DNA of 64,000 nucleotides from Myxocyprinus asiaticus (Eukaryota > Chordata > Actinopteri > Cypriniformes > Catostomidae), in assembly GCF_019703515.2 (NCBI RefSeq), contig NC_059346.1, forward strand, positions 51,166,001 to 51,230,000, given 5' to 3'. A model generated the notes under the pieces. The model did not search any database. It was given only the letters and a program-made list of their open reading frames with translations, and was not told the DNA's origin. A program made the translations under genes and the position numbers. Positions 56,701 to 63,706 of the stretch are shown piece after piece. The first letter of the stretch is position 1. Every line of letters begins with the position of its first letter.

Positions 56701-59172
56701 TGCAGACCCATGTGAAACACAGGTGGAGCGTATCCATTTACAGATCCATTCAGGTGCATTAGCGGGCGGAGGTTGCAACTGTGCCTGTCTGTTTGACGCT
56801 TTGTTTTCTTGACCAAAACTTGTGCTCCAGATGCGTCATTAAACGTGAGGTGAACCGACCACGGTGCCAATGCTTCCCGAACTGTACGGTTCGTTTTTTT
56901 TTACCGAGAACCGTTACACCCCTAGTGCTCAAGTACACTGGGGGAATCCCAGAGTTTTAACTAAGAGGGAATCTCCACTATTGCAGCGCAATTCCGCTGC
57001 AGATCGTGATAGAGAATTAAGGAAACAAACACAGGAACAACTCTGGAATATCTGAAAATAAAGAGAAGCAATGGAGAATAGAAAAGCAAAGTTTTTCTCG
57101 GATGCCATGATTGTTATTTAGACAAGCATCACAGGGAAATTACGTTGCTGTGGAGAAAGCTGCCTACTGACCTAGCCGCATATATACGGGAGTAAAGAAT
57201 ACACCGCTTTTACAGTGCATGTAAAAGGGAACGCCACTTTCTTGCAATAAAACGCTTTCTGGTGTCTATGTAAACATAGTCACTGTAGGGATCTCAAAAC
57301 ATTGTTGTTTATTTAAGCATCCCAACTAGCCTGACACTGCAATACTGGCTCAATCAATCATGTAAGTTTGAGGTGGGGCTATCTGCTTTCTGACCAATGG
57401 CAGACAGGTAAGTGTTTAGGAAACCTGTTTGAAAATGGTCATTATTTTTTCAGTTCTGTTTGGGGACACAAGTGGTGCAAAATTTGCACACTTCACTTTT
57501 AAATTTAGATTTCTAATTACCGGACGGACAGATTTGAGTGATTTTTTACTGATACCTCTTCTATGGAGAGTCCGAGCAGAGAGTCCTCCACTGCCTCTGC
57601 ATGCTCTGTTCCCTCGTCCTCACTGGTCTCTTTAGCCTGACTCAATCTCTCCTTCTCATCCTCCTCCTGAGCACATACAAATTCTGGCATCAATGTGAAC
57701 ATAACAGCAGTAAACATAACCAGTCGCAATTACGACAAGATATTTTGTTGGTCACTTAGTTTCCACTTCTGTTGCAGTGCTCTGGGTAGCACAGCCCAAA
57801 GTGAAATCTCATTTGTCCAAAATCCTGCTCCTCACTGTCACTCTGGAGCCTAACATTGTGAAGTCAGTAAATTCAATGTATCAGAAAGTTAATGCATGTA
57901 ATTTTTTTCTATTTTTAAATACTTTTCTTATCCCAGCTTATAGGTGCTGTAAGCGATTTTTTTCATGGAAAGGTAAGAATAAATTGTCCTACTCCCTGAG
58001 AGATATTACTGAAATAAGTGTTGTAAGATATCTCACCTGTCTGTGACAGCTCTAGACTCTGCAAACAAAAGTGTCCGCGGATTGTGGACAATGACGCTTT
58101 CAACCTGTCAATAATTTAGCACGTTTTCATAGTGTTGTAGCAGCAAGCGAATTATTGAGACTTACTGCCGTTTTTAAGCCATGTTGTTCATAACAGTTGT
58201 CAGCTGAGGGAGCTATTTTGCTGCAGTTGTTTTTAACAACCGTTTGTGCACGATGTCGGTCTCAAAGCTCATTTAGAATCTTTGGAGTGCAGGGTTTTGG
58301 AAAGAGGGGGCGTGGCTAATTCAACAGCTCAGTTTTGTGGAAGTAGAATGGCTAAAAATCGCATACAGCACCTTTAATATGCAGAGAGAACTATAAGCCA
58401 TTTGTAGGTTACTTTTGAAAAGTGTCAACTGTGGCATTATCAAAATACTGTATTGCTTGTTTGTTGACCAGCCCAACACAACATCTTTGGCTCAACCAAT
58501 GGTGTGAGTTTCGGTCTCTCTCGACCAATAGCAGACAGAGGGAGTATTCAGGAAAGATGTTTGAAAACAACGTTTATTTTTGCAATTCCATTTGGTAATG
58601 CTAGTGGTGCAGAAATTACACACAGCAGCTTGAAGTACCTGGTCTCTCTTCTTTATCTCCTCCACCTGTCGGAGTTGTTCAGAGGACAGCACGCTCTCAA
58701 TGCGCTGCATGTCTTGCATCAGCAAGCGCTGTGACTCCAGGAACTGATCGTTGGCACGCTGCCATGTGTTTTTCAGCTGATTGTGCTGTTGTCGCTCCAA
58801 TTCCAGCATGTGAACCACTGAAAGACAAGCCAAACAATTTAAACTGCAGGTCAAACAACTGACATCAACTGATATACTTGAATGCAAACTCATTTGACCT
58901 TTAAACAAATATACAGCAAGTGTCATATGAGACAGCCCACATAAAAACGATCAACCAAAACAAGCTCTATGAAGCTAAAATGTTAGCAAACTTCTCAGAA
59001 ATGTTTGCATTACAAAGCAATATTTTGATAACACACCATCATGGAGTTCTTTTCGAAGTTTCTCAGCATCCTCTTGAAGGACAGATTTCTGGGTGTTCAG
59101 GACAGCAACATACATCTCTAAGTCAGTTCGGCATGATTTCTCGGCCTCTAGGACGTGATTGAGCTCCTTCAC
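34177..59172 (-). CDS. rabep1: Rabaptin-5 (Rab GTPase-binding effector 1), C-terminal 13 exons
   Basis: Rabaptin-5 is a dimeric coiled-coil effector on early endosomes. It binds GTP-Rab5 through its C-terminus, Rabex-5 through a central coiled coil, and GGA/AP-1 adaptors through an FGPLV motif. Exons in transcript order: 59172-59037, 58817-58639, 57666-57556, 53912-53454, 50953-50849, 50614-50498, 49378-49280, 48082-47942, 42037-41848, 37484-37429, 36103-36005, 35698-35582, 34278-34177. They total 1911 nt (636 residues plus stop), all in phase with GT/AG sites. Human rabaptin-5 is 862 residues, so roughly the first 215-225 residues lie outside the window. Diagnostic stretches: SCRTDLEMYVAVLNTQKSVL, MTPEQEETASLLSS, LKAEILFLKEQIQAEQCLKE, and a C-terminal QLPET identical to human. 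Confidence 0.96.
34279..35581 (-). other. Last rabep1 intron, no element identified
   Basis: 1.3 kb without recognisable transposon ends or coding similarity. Short reading frames here have no homology that I can see and are taken as chance. Confidence 0.5.
35582..35698 (-). CDS. rabep1: rabep1 exon R12
   Basis: 39 codons: SALESQVFEEKDKAQRLQTE and LDVSEQVQRDFVKLSQTLQ, part of the Rab5-binding domain and near-identical to human from KAQRLQ onward. Acceptor gttgtag|agt, donor cttcag|gtaaac. Confidence 0.95.
36005..36103 (-). CDS. rabep1: rabep1 exon R11
   Basis: 33 codons: LESSLADKSQTLDSVQALKN and SLEEQLKDALSNK. Acceptor ttggaacag|ctg, donor aacaag|gtctga. The donor is weaker than the others (no purine-rich gtaagt match), but the frame into R12 supports it. 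Confidence 0.92.
36391..37370. mobile_element. 'agttcacccaaaa' MITE with an inserted fragment
   Basis: Left end ttaaaggaatagttcaccca and right end tttttgggtgaaaggtgcct; the third copy of the family in this window. The interior carries a GC-rich foreign segment at 36437-36720 and a fold-back-like portion with ttgcattgtaaggacagaca. Confidence 0.75.
36437..36720. repeat. Dispersed repeat, possible LTR fragment (copy 1)
   Basis: A GC-rich segment with ggagagagata..., cacgcagcag and a ctgcttcctcctt core followed by tgtctgccaca. The same order of motifs appears at 60110-60432. No matching second LTR or internal region is seen, so the class is uncertain. Confidence 0.5.
37429..37484 (-). CDS. rabep1: rabep1 exon R10
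   Basis: 56 nt; with the carried base gives ASFSSLKMELERVKSEKEQ, matching human ASISSLKAELERIKVEKGQ. Acceptor cctgtag|cat, donor aacag|gtaggg. Confidence 0.93.
37933..37944 (-). CDS. rabep1: Candidate 12-nt rabep1 microexon
   Basis: Twelve bases reading acattctggaag on the - strand lie between a good acceptor (gacttgtgttcag) and a good donor (gtatga), in the intron between R9 and R10. Included, they turn EEI-A into EEI-DILE-A with the phase 1 frame kept on both sides. A pyrimidine-rich stretch and a TGC lie about 20-45 nt upstream of the AG, the arrangement described for SRRM4/nSR100-dependent neural microexons. No transcript evidence is available here. Confidence 0.55.
38080..39789. mobile_element. 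hAT-like non-autonomous element, about 1.7 kb
   Basis: Left end tagaggtcgactgatat and right end atcagtcaacctcta are inverted repeats. Subterminal gattaat(t/c)ggt and accgata words resemble those in the element at 21401-24063. The flanking octamers are T-rich and similar but not identical, so the target duplication is unproven. No transposase. Confidence 0.75.
40368..41823 (+). mobile_element. Tc1-type transposon F (same family as A), internally deleted
   Basis: Ends cagttgtgctaaaagtttgc and the complement of tatgcaaacttttgagcag are flanked by TA on both sides. It lies in rabep1 intron R9-R10 on the antisense strand to that gene, 24 bp from the R9 donor. Confidence 0.92.
40764..41608 (+). pseudogene. 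Tc1 transposase, deleted (element F)
   Basis: Starts MGSRKELSKDLRNK. A five-base insertion near 40848 shifts the frame, but an open frame of 248 codons resumes at 40862. About 170 bp of the DNA-binding region is missing relative to element A (the join falls at TAR-LQYARQ near 40976). The catalytic triad is present: IWSDETKIEL, FQHDNDPNHKAK and [15 protein letters not shown]. The C-terminus GGNTQY ends at a normal stop. Confidence 0.9.
41848..42037 (-). CDS. rabep1: rabep1 exon R9
   Basis: 63 codons plus one base: ELQQLVLQYREDIVSVRTAA, LKAEILFLKEQIQAEQCLKE and TLQVEIEGYKEEI. Acceptor tctaaccag|gaa, donor gattg|gtgagt. A Tc1 element begins 24 bp past the donor. This is the start of the C-terminal Rab5-binding coiled coil. 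Confidence 0.95.
42067..42095. repeat. Poly(A) run beside rabep1 exon R9
   Basis: A 29-base A run on the + strand, which reads as poly(T) about 30 nt upstream of the R9 3' splice site. Confidence 0.9.
42915..43500 (+). pseudogene. L1-like ORF1 remnant
   Basis: Begins MSKNSKDIKRHLRAQADTPK, hits a stop near 43040, and resumes at METKFTEVVTRVGDVEKRID. A heptad coiled coil is followed by an RRM-like stretch (NNVHIVGIPEAEEGQDMVKY) and the C-terminal KRAHRVPAQR box of L1 ORF1 proteins. Confidence 0.8.
44282..46860 (+). pseudogene. L1-like ORF2 remnant (endonuclease and reverse transcriptase)
   Basis: The endonuclease start is SLSTWNVNGLGHPIKRRKV, with GGDFNLLMDSVLDHS at about 44540. Reverse transcriptase pieces are GFIRGRSSSDNIRRFINIMW, SLDAKKAFDMVEWD, GTQQGCPLSPLLFCLALEQL and the catalytic YADD at 45620-45631. 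The downstream region has GGLGLPKILFYYYAFSLRYL. There are several frameshifts, and a TA microsatellite (about 44738-44776) interrupts the endonuclease part. Confidence 0.85.
47542..47872. mobile_element. Short non-autonomous Tc1-type element
   Basis: Ends agtactgtgcaaaatcttag and aaaacgtttgcacagtact are inverted repeats related to the element at 10911-11453. It ends 70 bp from rabep1 exon R8. Confidence 0.7.
47942..48082 (-). CDS. rabep1: rabep1 exon R8, 3' splice site preceded by (TG)14
   Basis: 47 codons: AVLLQSREQVTEELNRLQRD, NESLQGKHTLHLTLQQQEDF and QMPSTVQ. The acceptor is (gt)14 ccag|gct: the polypyrimidine position is a pure TG microsatellite. The donor is cag|gtacta. Symmetric phase 0, so skipping would keep frame. 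Confidence 0.94.
48087..48114. repeat. (AC)14 microsatellite at a splice acceptor
   Basis: AC on the + strand, TG on the rabep1 strand, ending four bases before the 3' splice site of exon R8. Confidence 0.95.
48500..49220. mobile_element. Non-autonomous DNA element, 'ccccttaa' ends
   Basis: Inverted ends ttatccccttaaact and agcttaaggggttaa bracket about 720 bp of non-coding DNA. Superfamily not determined. Confidence 0.55.
49280..49378 (-). CDS. rabep1: rabep1 exon R7
   Basis: 33 codons: ISELKQKVQETESLVSALQQ and AFSQAKRNTQEQM. Acceptor ttgcccag|atc, donor cagatg|gtatgt. Coiled coil of the Rabex-5/GGA-GAT binding segment. Confidence 0.94.
49379..50497 (-). other. rabep1 intron R6-R7, no clear element
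   Basis: A gggggcttttacactggca motif near 49470 resembles the end of a dispersed DNA repeat, but no partner end was found. Confidence 0.4.
50498..50614 (-). CDS. rabep1: rabep1 exon R6
   Basis: 39 codons: VKKLQVMLRQANDQLERTMN and EKQELEDSVKQANEETTAK, central coiled coil. Acceptor ggctatag|gtt, donor gcaaag|gtacag. Confidence 0.95.
50849..50953 (-). CDS. rabep1: rabep1 exon R5
   Basis: 35 codons: LKNAGRKLGRRCDMCSNYEK and QLQAIQVQEAETRDQ. The CDMCSNYE segment opens the Rabex-5-binding coiled coil. Acceptor ttctcag|ttg, donor gatcag|gtatgt. Confidence 0.95.
51449..52335. mobile_element. Probable hAT-like fragment
   Basis: Begins tagggctgggtattgatac followed by gattcgattccgattcac, a typical end of a teleost non-autonomous element. 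The right side (tcaatatcgagatcg... and gatcacgattcatcg) carries related words but no recoverable end, so the copy is truncated or worn. Confidence 0.55.
52336..53453 (-). other. rabep1 intron R4-R5 remainder, nothing recognised
   Basis: AT-rich sequence without ORF homology or inverted ends that I could identify. Confidence 0.5.
53454..53912 (-). CDS. rabep1: rabep1 exon R4 (FGPLV adaptor-binding exon)
   Basis: The largest exon, 153 codons. It starts SYLSHSIHSSLHSLDTD and contains GLRRVQSTDSLGSSGG, KAKSASQLDESEFGPLVGAD, LTKDQEKAIKAMTPEQEETA and PSGYRLVSESEWNLLQQE. FGPLV is the known GGA/AP-1 gamma-ear binding motif of rabaptin-5. The Asp preceding Phe in human (DESD-F) is Glu here, while the upstream HSLD site is kept. 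Acceptor gtcggcag|tcc, donor aagag|gtcaga. Confidence 0.95.
54313..57285. mobile_element. Second-level nested DNA element
   Basis: Inverted ends actgaccacgtttacatgca and tctatgtaaacatagtcact. It sits inside the MITE at 54186-57503 and itself carries the hAT-like element at 54526-56924. Confidence 0.65.
54526..56924. mobile_element. Third-level hAT-like element, 2399 bp
   Basis: A perfect 8-bp target duplication gtgctcaa (54518-54525 and 56925-56932) and inverted ends taggggtgtaact / cgttacacccccta-type (right end ccgttacacccccta less one C). Subterminal acggttcgg and cgaaccgt words repeat. No transposase. Inside, 54660-54915 is full of accatggtt-type palindromic words, and about 55600-55925 looks like one end of another MITE (gtgtaaacggcccc). 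Confidence 0.85.
57556..57666 (-). CDS. rabep1: rabep1 exon R3
   Basis: 37 codons: EEDEKERLSQAKETSEDEGT to LLGLSIEE, an acidic, poorly conserved linker corresponding to the human EDDEQQRLNKRK region. Acceptor gtgctcag|gag, donor gaag|ag-gtatca, with the frame fixed by both neighbours. Confidence 0.9.
57880..58634. mobile_element. 'agctgaagtgtg' MITE, copy B, abutting exon R2
   Basis: The right portion (cagacaga...tgtttgaaaa, ggtgcagaaattacacacag, cagcttgaa) matches the right portion of copy A. The left end is worn. Its right end touches the donor region of rabep1 exon R2. Another element is nested at 57951-58377. Confidence 0.65.
57951..58377. mobile_element. MITE nested in copy B
   Basis: Ends taggtgctgtaagcgatttt and aaaatcgcatacagcaccttta are inverted repeats around about 430 bp of non-coding DNA. 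Confidence 0.75.
58639..58817 (-). CDS. rabep1: rabep1 exon R2
   Basis: 60 codons: HMLELERQQHNQLKNTWQRA and SSEQLRQVEEIKKRDQ. Acceptor gtctttcag|tgg, donor accag|gtactt. A MITE begins about five bases after the donor site. Confidence 0.95.
59037..59172 (-). CDS. rabep1: rabep1 exon R1 (first in window)
   Basis: Encodes VKELNHVLEAEKSCRTDLEM through QEDAEKLRKELHD, near-identical to human. Acceptor tttctcag|gtg, donor gatg|gtgtgt. 136 nt, starts phase 0 and ends phase 1. N-terminal coiled coil. Confidence 0.95.
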
Positions 59173-59649
59173 CTGAGAAATAATCAAGCATGTATAAAAT
59201 ATGATTCTCTGAAATAAAATAAAAACATTTCAGAAGTCAAAACACCAATAAACAGAGGCTTTTAGGCAACATTTATATTTTACTACCTTTACAATGCTGA
59301 CACAAAATGAACACGTTACATTTTTAAAGTAAACACTGGCAGACTTATCTTAAAAAAAAAAACAACCTTTAAACTTTATGACGGAGATGGCCACAGGCTC
59401 ATTGACTTTCATCAACCATTTTGCTTCACTTTTACAATAAACTTTAGTAAGGGGAGATGCCTCATTTAATTAAAGTGAAATGCTGCAGAATGGATTTAAA
59501 CACGGTAAAATGTATTAAATGGAGCTGAGGATACAGTGTGCTTATTGGTAGGTGAAAGCATAATCAAATTATACAAAATATATAATAAACAAACATGGAA
59601 GGGGCATGTGTAGAGGGCAGATTCTGTGTAGTCCTGAATGTAACTTCAG
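59173..59649 (-). other. rabep1 intron upstream of R1, nothing recognised
   Basis: AT-rich intronic sequence. No upstream rabep1 exon was found between here and 64000. Confidence 0.5.
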
Positions 59650-60110
59650 GTTGTAAATATAGCTGCAAGCTGTGATGATGGGCCCGAGCACTATCGCCAC
59701 CTGGTGGCTCTAGGAAAACAAAGCATTGTGGGTGCATGCATTTGAGAGGGTAAATATAAGAGGACTATTTCAAAGCCACACAATGTGTCTTCCTGCTGCC
59801 AGGTGGTGGCGCTACGTCCGTGACCCAAAATAGTCAAATCCATGTGATTAGCCCCCAACATACATCTCAATTTTGATCTAAATCACACACTGCACACAGA
59901 AAATGAGAGAGACGTCTTGTTTCCAATTTTTCGCCATTAATGCCTCGCCATGGCAACACTGTTTGATATTTCAAAATCTTTTCACAATTTAGCATCTTCA
60001 ATGTCTTGGCATAATGTTGTCTAAATGTGGTGACAGTCTCATGAATAAAGTATTTAAAAGTTCAGAGACTGCAATATTAAAAAAATCCAAAATGGTTGAC
60101 TTCCTGTTGG
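59650..60110. repeat. Dispersed teleost repeat ('agctgcaagctgtgatg')
   Basis: The segment from atagctgcaagctgtgatga and gggcccgagca through atggttgacttcctgttggg resembles a repeat family widespread in fish genomes. No coding potential; class unknown to me. Confidence 0.55.
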
Positions 60111-60432
60111 GCGGAGCTAATAATTAAAGGTAAACGAGTTCCACCTGTGTGCCACACCATTCTTGCATTCCAGGGAGGAGCGGCAGGAGTATTTAAGGAG
60201 AGAAGACAGTGGCAGACGGGGAGAGAGAGACCCATGGAGCTGTGTGCGTGTCTGTGTCACAGCGACTGCTGAAAAGCAAGGCTGTTGAGTGTTGTTGAAT
60301 GTGTTTGTTTATTGTGCTGAAAAAAATATTTATGTTTTGATGTACACCAAAAATTGTTGCATTAAAGTCTTAAGTGGATTGTTCACCCGGCTCCTGCTTC
60401 CTCCTTCATAGGTAAGGCAGAGGTCTGCCACA
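60110..60432. repeat. Dispersed repeat, possible LTR fragment (copy 2)
   Basis: Shares with 36437-36720 the order of a gagagagaga purine tract, a tgtgtgcgtgtctgtgt region, and a ctcctgcttcctcctt core followed by ggtctgccacac. It has a tatttaagg box near 60190 and attaaag near 60361, as expected for a promoter and poly(A) region, which is why an LTR is suspected. Confidence 0.5.
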
Positions 60433-60487
60433 CACAAACACATATAATATATATACACACCCACCCACTTATATATATATATATATA

Positions 60488-62053
60488 CAGGTGCATCTCA
60501 ATAAATTAGAATGTCGTGGAAAAGTTCATTTATTTCAGTAATTCAACTCAAATTGTGAAACTCGTGTATTAAATAAATTCAGTGCACACAGACTGAAGTA
60601 GTTTAAGTCTTTGGTTCTTTTAATTGTGATGATTTTGGCTCACATTTAACAAAAACCCACCAATTCACTATCTCAAAAAATTAGAATACATCATAAGACC
60701 AATAAAAAAAACATTTTTAGTGAATTGTTGGCCTTCTGGAAAGTATGTTCATTTACTGTATATGTACTCAATACTTGGTAGGGGCTCCTTTTGCTTTAAT
60801 TACTGCCTCAATTCGGCGTGGCATGGAGGTGATCAGTTTGTGGCACTGCTGAGGTGGTATGGAAGCCCAGGTTTCTTTGACAGTGGCCTTCAGCTCATCT
60901 GCATTTTTTGGTCTCTTGTTTCTCATTTTCCTCTTGACAATACCCCATAGATTCTCTATGGGGTTCAGGTCTGGTGAGTTTGCTGGCCAGTCAAGCACAC
61001 CAACACCATGGTCATTTAACCAACTTTTGGTGCTTTTGGCAGTGTGGGCAGGTGCCAAATCCTGCTGGAAAATGAAATCAGCATCTTTAAAAAGCTGGTC
61101 AGCAGAAGGAAGCATGAAGTGCTCCAAAATTTCTTGGTAAATGGGTGCAGTGACTTTGGTTTTCAAAAAACACAATGGACCAACACCAGCAGATGACATT
61201 GCACCTCAAATCATCACAAACTGTGGAAACTTAACACTGGACTTCAAGCAACTTGGGCTATGAGCTTCTCCACCCTTCCTCCAGACTCTAGGACCTTGGT
61301 TTCCAAATGAAATACAAAACTTGCTCTCATCTGAAAAGAGGACTTTGGACCACTGGGCAACAGTCCAGTTCTTCTTCTCCTTAGCCCAGGTAAGATGCCT
61401 CTGACGTTGTCTGTGGTTCAGGAGTGGCTTAACAAGAGGAATACGACAACTGTAGTGTCTGTGTGTGGTGGCTCTTGATGCCTTGACCCCAGCCTCAGTC
61501 CATTCCTTGTGAAGTTCACCCAAATTCTTGAATCGATTTTGCTTGACAATCATAAGGCTGCGGTTCTCTCAGTTGGTTGTGCATCTTTTTCTTCCACACT
61601 TTTTCCTTCCACTCAACTTTCTGTTAACATGCTTGGATACAGCACTCTGTGAACAGCCAGCTTCTTTGGCAATGAATGTTTGTGGCTTACCCTCCTTGTG
61701 AAGGGTGTCAATGATTGTCTTCTGGACAACTGTCAGATCAGCAGTCTTCCCCATGCTTGTGTAGCCTAGTGAACCAAACTGAGAGACCATTTTGAAGGCT
61801 CAGGAAACCTTTGCAGGTGTTTTGAGTTGATTAGCTGATTGGCATGTCACCATATTCTAATTTTTTGAGATAGTGAATTGGTGGGTTTTTGTTAAATGTG
61901 TGCCAAAATCATCACAATTAAAAGAACCAAAGACTTAAACTACTTCAGTCTGTGTGCATTGAATTTATTTAATACACGAGTTTCACAGTTTGAGTTGAAT
62001 TACTGAAATAAATGAACTTTTCCACGACATTCTAATTTATTGAGATGCACCTG
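60488..62053 (-). mobile_element. Tc1-type transposon G (same family as B, opposite orientation)
   Basis: Ends caggtgcatctcaataaatt and its complement, with TA on both sides and about 200-bp inverted repeats. Near-identical by eye to 11460-13039. Confidence 0.93.
60768..61790 (-). pseudogene. Tc1 transposase, multiply broken (element G)
   Basis: The frame runs from 61790 (likely start MGKTADL at 61754) to the stop at 60768. It is interrupted by TGA at 61569-61571 (CGA in element B) and TGA at 61203-61205, at the same Trp codon that is TAG in element B. A short in-frame deletion removes the VKEFG segment. Catalytic motifs LFSDESKFCI, FQQDLAPAHTAK and SPDLNPIENLWG are intact. Confidence 0.9.

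Positions 62054-62085
<32 letters not shown>
62054..62085. repeat. (TA)n(CA)n spacer between elements G and H
   Basis: A 32-bp dinucleotide tract is all that separates two complete Tc1 elements of different subfamilies. Confidence 0.9.
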
Positions 62086-62087
<2 letters not shown>

Positions 62088-63645
62088 GGTGCTGGTCATA
62101 TAATTAGAATATCATCAAAAAGTTGATTTATTTCACCAATTCCATTCAAAAAGTGAAACTTGCATATTATATTCATTCATTACACACAGACTGATCTATT
62201 TCAAATGTTTATTTCTTTTAATTTTGATGATTATAACTGACAACTAAGGAAAATCCCAAATTCAGTATCTCAGAAAATTAGAATATTGTGAAAAGGTTCA
62301 ATATTGAAGACACCTGGTGCCACACTCTAATCAGCTAATTAACTCAAAACACCTGCAAAGGCCTTTAAATGGTCTCTCAGTCTAGTTCTGTACGCTACAC
62401 AATCATGGGGAAGACTGCTGACTTGACAGTTGTCCAAAAGACGACCATTGACACGTTGCACAAGGAGGGCAAGACACAAAAGGTCATTGCAAAAGAGGCT
62501 GGCTGTTCACAGAGCTCTGTGTCCAAGCACATTAATAGAGAGGCGAAGGGAAGGAAAAGATGTGGTAGAAAAAAGTGTACAAGCAATAGGGATAACCGCA
62601 CCCTGGAGAGGACTGTGAAACAAAACCCATTCAAAAATGTGGGGGAGATTCACAAAGAGTGGACTGCAGCTGGAGTCAGTGCTTCAAGAACCACTACGCA
62701 CAGACGTATGCAAGACATGGGTTTCAGCGTCTCGCCTGGGCTAAAGACAAAAAGGACTGGACTGCTGCTGAGTGGTCCAAAGTTATGTTCTCTGATGAAA
62801 GTAAATTTTGCATTTCCTTTGGAAATCAGGGTCCCAGAGTCTGGAGGAAGAGAGGAGAGGCACACAATCCACGTTGCTTGAGGTCCAATGTAAAGTTTCC
62901 ACAGTCAGTGATGGTTTGGGGTGCCATGTCACCTGCTGGTGTTGGTCCACTGTGTTTTCTGAGGTCCAAGGTCAACGCAGCCATATACCAGGAAGTTTTA
63001 GAGCACTTCATGCTTCCTGCTGCTGACCAACTTTATGGAGATGCAGATTTCATTTTCCAACAGGACTTGGCACCTGCACACAGTGCCAAAGCAACCAGTA
63101 TCTGGTTTCAGGACCATGGTATCCCTGTTCTTAATTGGCCAGCAAACTCGCCTGACCTTAACCCCATAGAAAATCTATGGGGTATTGTGAAGAGGAAGAT
63201 GCGATATGCCAGACCCAACAATGCAGAAGAGCTGAAGGCCACTATCAGAGCAACCTGGGCTCTCATAACACCTGAGCAGTGCCACAGACTGATCGACTCC
63301 ATGCCATGCCGCATTGCTGCAGTAATTCAGGCAAAAGGAGCCCCAACTAAGTATTGAGTGCTGTACATGCTCATACTTTTCATGTTCATACTTTTCAGTT
63401 GGCCAAGATTTCTAAAAATCCTTTCTTTGTATTGGTCTTAAGTAATATTCTAATTTTCTGAGATACTGAATTTGGGATTTTCCTTAGTTGTCAGTTATAA
63501 TCATCAAAATTAAAAGAAATAAACATTTGAAATAGATCAGTCTGTGTGTAATGAATGAATATAATATACAAGTTTCACTTTTTGAATGGAATTAGTTAAA
63601 TAAATCAACTTTTTGATGATATTCTAATTATATGACCAGCACCTG
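62086..63645 (+). mobile_element. Tc1-type transposon H
   Basis: Ends caggtgctggtcatataatt and its complement, with inverted repeats about 200 bp long reaching the cagtatctcagaaaattag box, and TA at the right flank. Related to but clearly diverged from elements B and G. Confidence 0.92.
62369..63357 (+). pseudogene. Tc1 transposase with one internal deletion (element H)
   Basis: Starts MGKTADLTVVQKTTIDTLHK at 62405 (upstream ATG at 62369). A deletion near 62729 (after RRMQDMGF) removes the residues corresponding to the B-copy stretch between FGYS and RRLTWAK and changes frame. The 3' part is then open to 63357 with LAWAKDKKDWTAAEWSK, MFSDESKFCI, FQQDLAPAHSAK and SPDLNPIENLWG. The Trp codon broken in B and G is intact here (VMVWGAM). 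Confidence 0.9.

Positions 63646-63703
<58 letters not shown>
63646..63703. repeat. (TA)n(CA)n microsatellite
   Basis: A TA tract followed by about 36 bp of CA at the right target site of element H. Confidence 0.92.

Positions 63704-63706
<3 letters not shown>

Larger units (their letters stand above)
54186..57503. mobile_element. 'agctgaagtgtg' MITE, copy A, host of nested elements
   Basis: Left end ttaaaagctgaagtgtgtta and right end gcacacttcacttttaa are inverted repeats. The interior was enlarged to 3.3 kb by the insertion at 54313-57285. It lies between rabep1 exons R3 and R4; its right end is 53 bp from R3. Confidence 0.7.
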
